Assembly (NCBI GenBank): GCA_025965495.1 | Contig: JAOPWW010000102.1 | Span: forward strand, 1 to 6,271 | Reading direction: 5' to 3' | Length of the DNA: 6,271 nucleotides | Origin: Frankiales bacterium | GTDB lineage: Bacteria; Actinomycetota; Actinomycetes; Mycobacteriales; SCTD01 | Shown here: positions 5,467-6,271 of the stretch, in pieces | How the letters are laid out: the number at the start of each line of letters is the position of its first letter | How positions within the stretch are numbered: position 1 is the first letter of the stretch | The notes under the pieces: generated by a model | The model's database searches: none | The model's input: the letters and a program-made list of their open reading frames with translations, nothing else | Told to the model about the DNA's origin: nothing | Translations under genes and position numbers: made by a program

Positions 5467-6271
5467 GTGACCGACTACGACCTCGTCGTGCTGGGAGCCG
5501 GCGCGACCGGTCTCGGCGCCGCCCGCACCGCGAAGAGGGCGGGCCGGAGCGTCGCCCTGGTCGAGCAGCACCTGCCGGGCGGGGACTGCACCCACTACGG
5601 GTGCGTGCCGAGCAAGTCGCTGCTGGAGGCGGCCCGGCGGGTCCAGGCAGCGCGGTCCGGCCCGGCGTACGGGTTCACCGCCGAGCCGGTCGTGGACTTC
5701 GCCGCGGTGATGGAGCGGGTCCAGGACGTCGTGCAGGAGATCGAGCGCGACGAGTCGCCCGAGCTGCTGGCGAGCGAGGGCATCGACCTCGTCACCGGCT
5801 CCGGCACCTTCACCGGCCCGACCACCCTGGACGTCGACGGCCGGGAGCTGCGGGCGAAGCGGTTCGTCGTCGCGACGGGGAGCACGGCGGCGGTCCCTCC
5901 CGTCGAGGGGCTGCGCGAGGTCGAGCACCTCACGAACCGGACCGTGTTCGGCCTGCGCGAGCAGCCGTCCCACCTGCTCGTCCTCGGCGGCGGGCCGATC
6001 GGCGTCGAGCTGGCGCAGGCGTTCCGGCGGCTCGGGTCGGCCGTCACGGTCGTCGAGGGCGCGCCCCGGCTGCTCGGCCGCGAGGAGCCGGAGGCGAGCG
6101 AGGTCGTCACGCGGGTGCTCGAGCGCGAGGGCGTCGTCGTGCGGACCGGCGTGAAGGTCGTGCGCGCCTCCGCGGGGCCGACCCTGCACCTCGACGACGG
6201 CAGCACGCTGTCCGGCTCGCACCTGCTGGTCGCCGTCGGGCGCACCCCGACCGTCCCCGCCGGGCTGGAGA
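5467..6271 (+). CDS. Class I pyridine nucleotide-disulfide oxidoreductase, mercuric reductase / dihydrolipoamide dehydrogenase type (partial, 3' end outside)
   Basis: An FAD- and NAD(P)H-dependent flavoprotein that moves electrons to a disulfide or metal substrate through a redox-active cysteine pair. The window holds the first 268 codons; family members have about 450-480 residues, so the C-terminal part is missing. The N-terminus MTDYDLVVLGAGATG (GTG start read as M) carries the FAD motif GAGATG (10-15), with Glu33 ending the second strand. The redox pair is Cys41 and Cys46 in GGDCTHYGCVPSK, the CxxxxC spacing of class I. ATG at 136-138 is the FAD-domain signature. LGGGPIG (173-179) is the NAD(P) motif with Glu181 following, and VGRTP (257-261) is the second FAD contact. 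The dimerisation domain with the His-Glu pair, and any C-terminal cysteines that would mark a true mercuric reductase, lie beyond the window, so the substrate cannot be assigned. Glutathione or mycothiol reductase-like roles are also possible. Confidence 0.9.
   Translation, partial: MTDYDLVVLGAGATGLGAARTAKRAGRSVALVEQHLPGGDCTHYGCVPSKSLLEAARRVQAARSGPAYGFTAEPVVDFAAVMERVQDVVQEIERDESPELLASEGIDLVTGSGTFTGPTTLDVDGRELRAKRFVVATGSTAAVPPVEGLREVEHLTNRTVFGLREQPSHLLVLGGGPIGVELAQAFRRLGSAVTVVEGAPRLLGREEPEASEVVTRVLEREGVVVRTGVKVVRASAGPTLHLDDGSTLSGSHLLVAVGRTPTVPAGLE

Noticed and set aside
5098..6222. Upstream continuation of the hydroxyacid dehydrogenase frame as one 699-residue protein
   Set aside because: The extension shows no domain and runs antisense to the rhodanese frame and the disulfide reductase; the family has a normal length of about 320 from GTG 5097.
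5595..6245. Minus-strand open frame inside the disulfide reductase
   Set aside because: Ser/Thr/Arg-rich shadow translation; the + strand frame carries GAGATG, CxxxxC, GGGPIG and GRTP motifs.
1..6271. Searched for CRISPR arrays, tRNA/rRNA genes, insertion-sequence ends, attachment sites, toxin-antitoxin pairs and defence genes
   Set aside because: No spaced repeats, cloverleaf patterns, transposase motifs or target duplications were seen; every gap between genes is under 100 bp.

Overview
The window is a compact stretch of high-GC chromosome, probably from an actinobacterium. GC content is very high and third codon positions are almost always G or C. GTG starts are common, several starts have no Shine-Dalgarno sequence, and one gene (a DUF5926-type SEC-C protein) belongs to a family I know mainly from Actinobacteria. 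I cannot name a genus. I see no insertion sequence, integrase, tRNA, rRNA, CRISPR array or prophage gene, and base and codon use look uniform throughout.

Layout: (1) bases 1-86 hold the last codons of an unidentified + strand gene. (2) 113-1324 (+) is a complete arginine deiminase. (3) 1328-2272 (-) is a DUF5926/SEC-C protein that converges on arginine deiminase with only 3 bp between the stop codons and has no ordinary start codon. (4) 2356-3327 (+) is a renalase-like FAD oxidoreductase, divergent from (3). (5) 3263-4102 (-) is a glycerophosphodiester phosphodiesterase (GDPD) whose 3' end overlaps the 3' end of the renalase gene by 65 bp. (6) 4123-5097 (-) is a D-2-hydroxyacid dehydrogenase. 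(7) 5094-5426 (-) is a small single-domain rhodanese. Genes 7, 6 and 5 form a likely minus-strand operon in that order, with a 4-nt GTGA overlap and a 20-nt gap. (8) 5467 to the window end (+) is the N-terminal two thirds or so of a class I pyridine nucleotide-disulfide oxidoreductase (mercuric reductase / dihydrolipoamide dehydrogenase type), divergent from the rhodanese across only 40 bp.

Most genes are metabolic or redox enzymes. Three use NAD(P) and/or FAD (renalase-like protein, hydroxyacid dehydrogenase, disulfide reductase). The rhodanese and the disulfide reductase share a divergent promoter region and might be co-regulated in sulfur or thiol chemistry, but that is inference. Arginine deiminase stands alone here: no ornithine carbamoyltransferase, carbamate kinase or antiporter gene is in view.

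I found no clear sign of a new defence or mobile system. The points most worth checking are the non-canonical start of the DUF5926 gene, the 65-bp convergent coding overlap, the 40-bp divergent promoter with a repeated TGACAG, and the recurring -10-like hexamer 6-7 nt before start codons, which suggests leaderless mRNAs.
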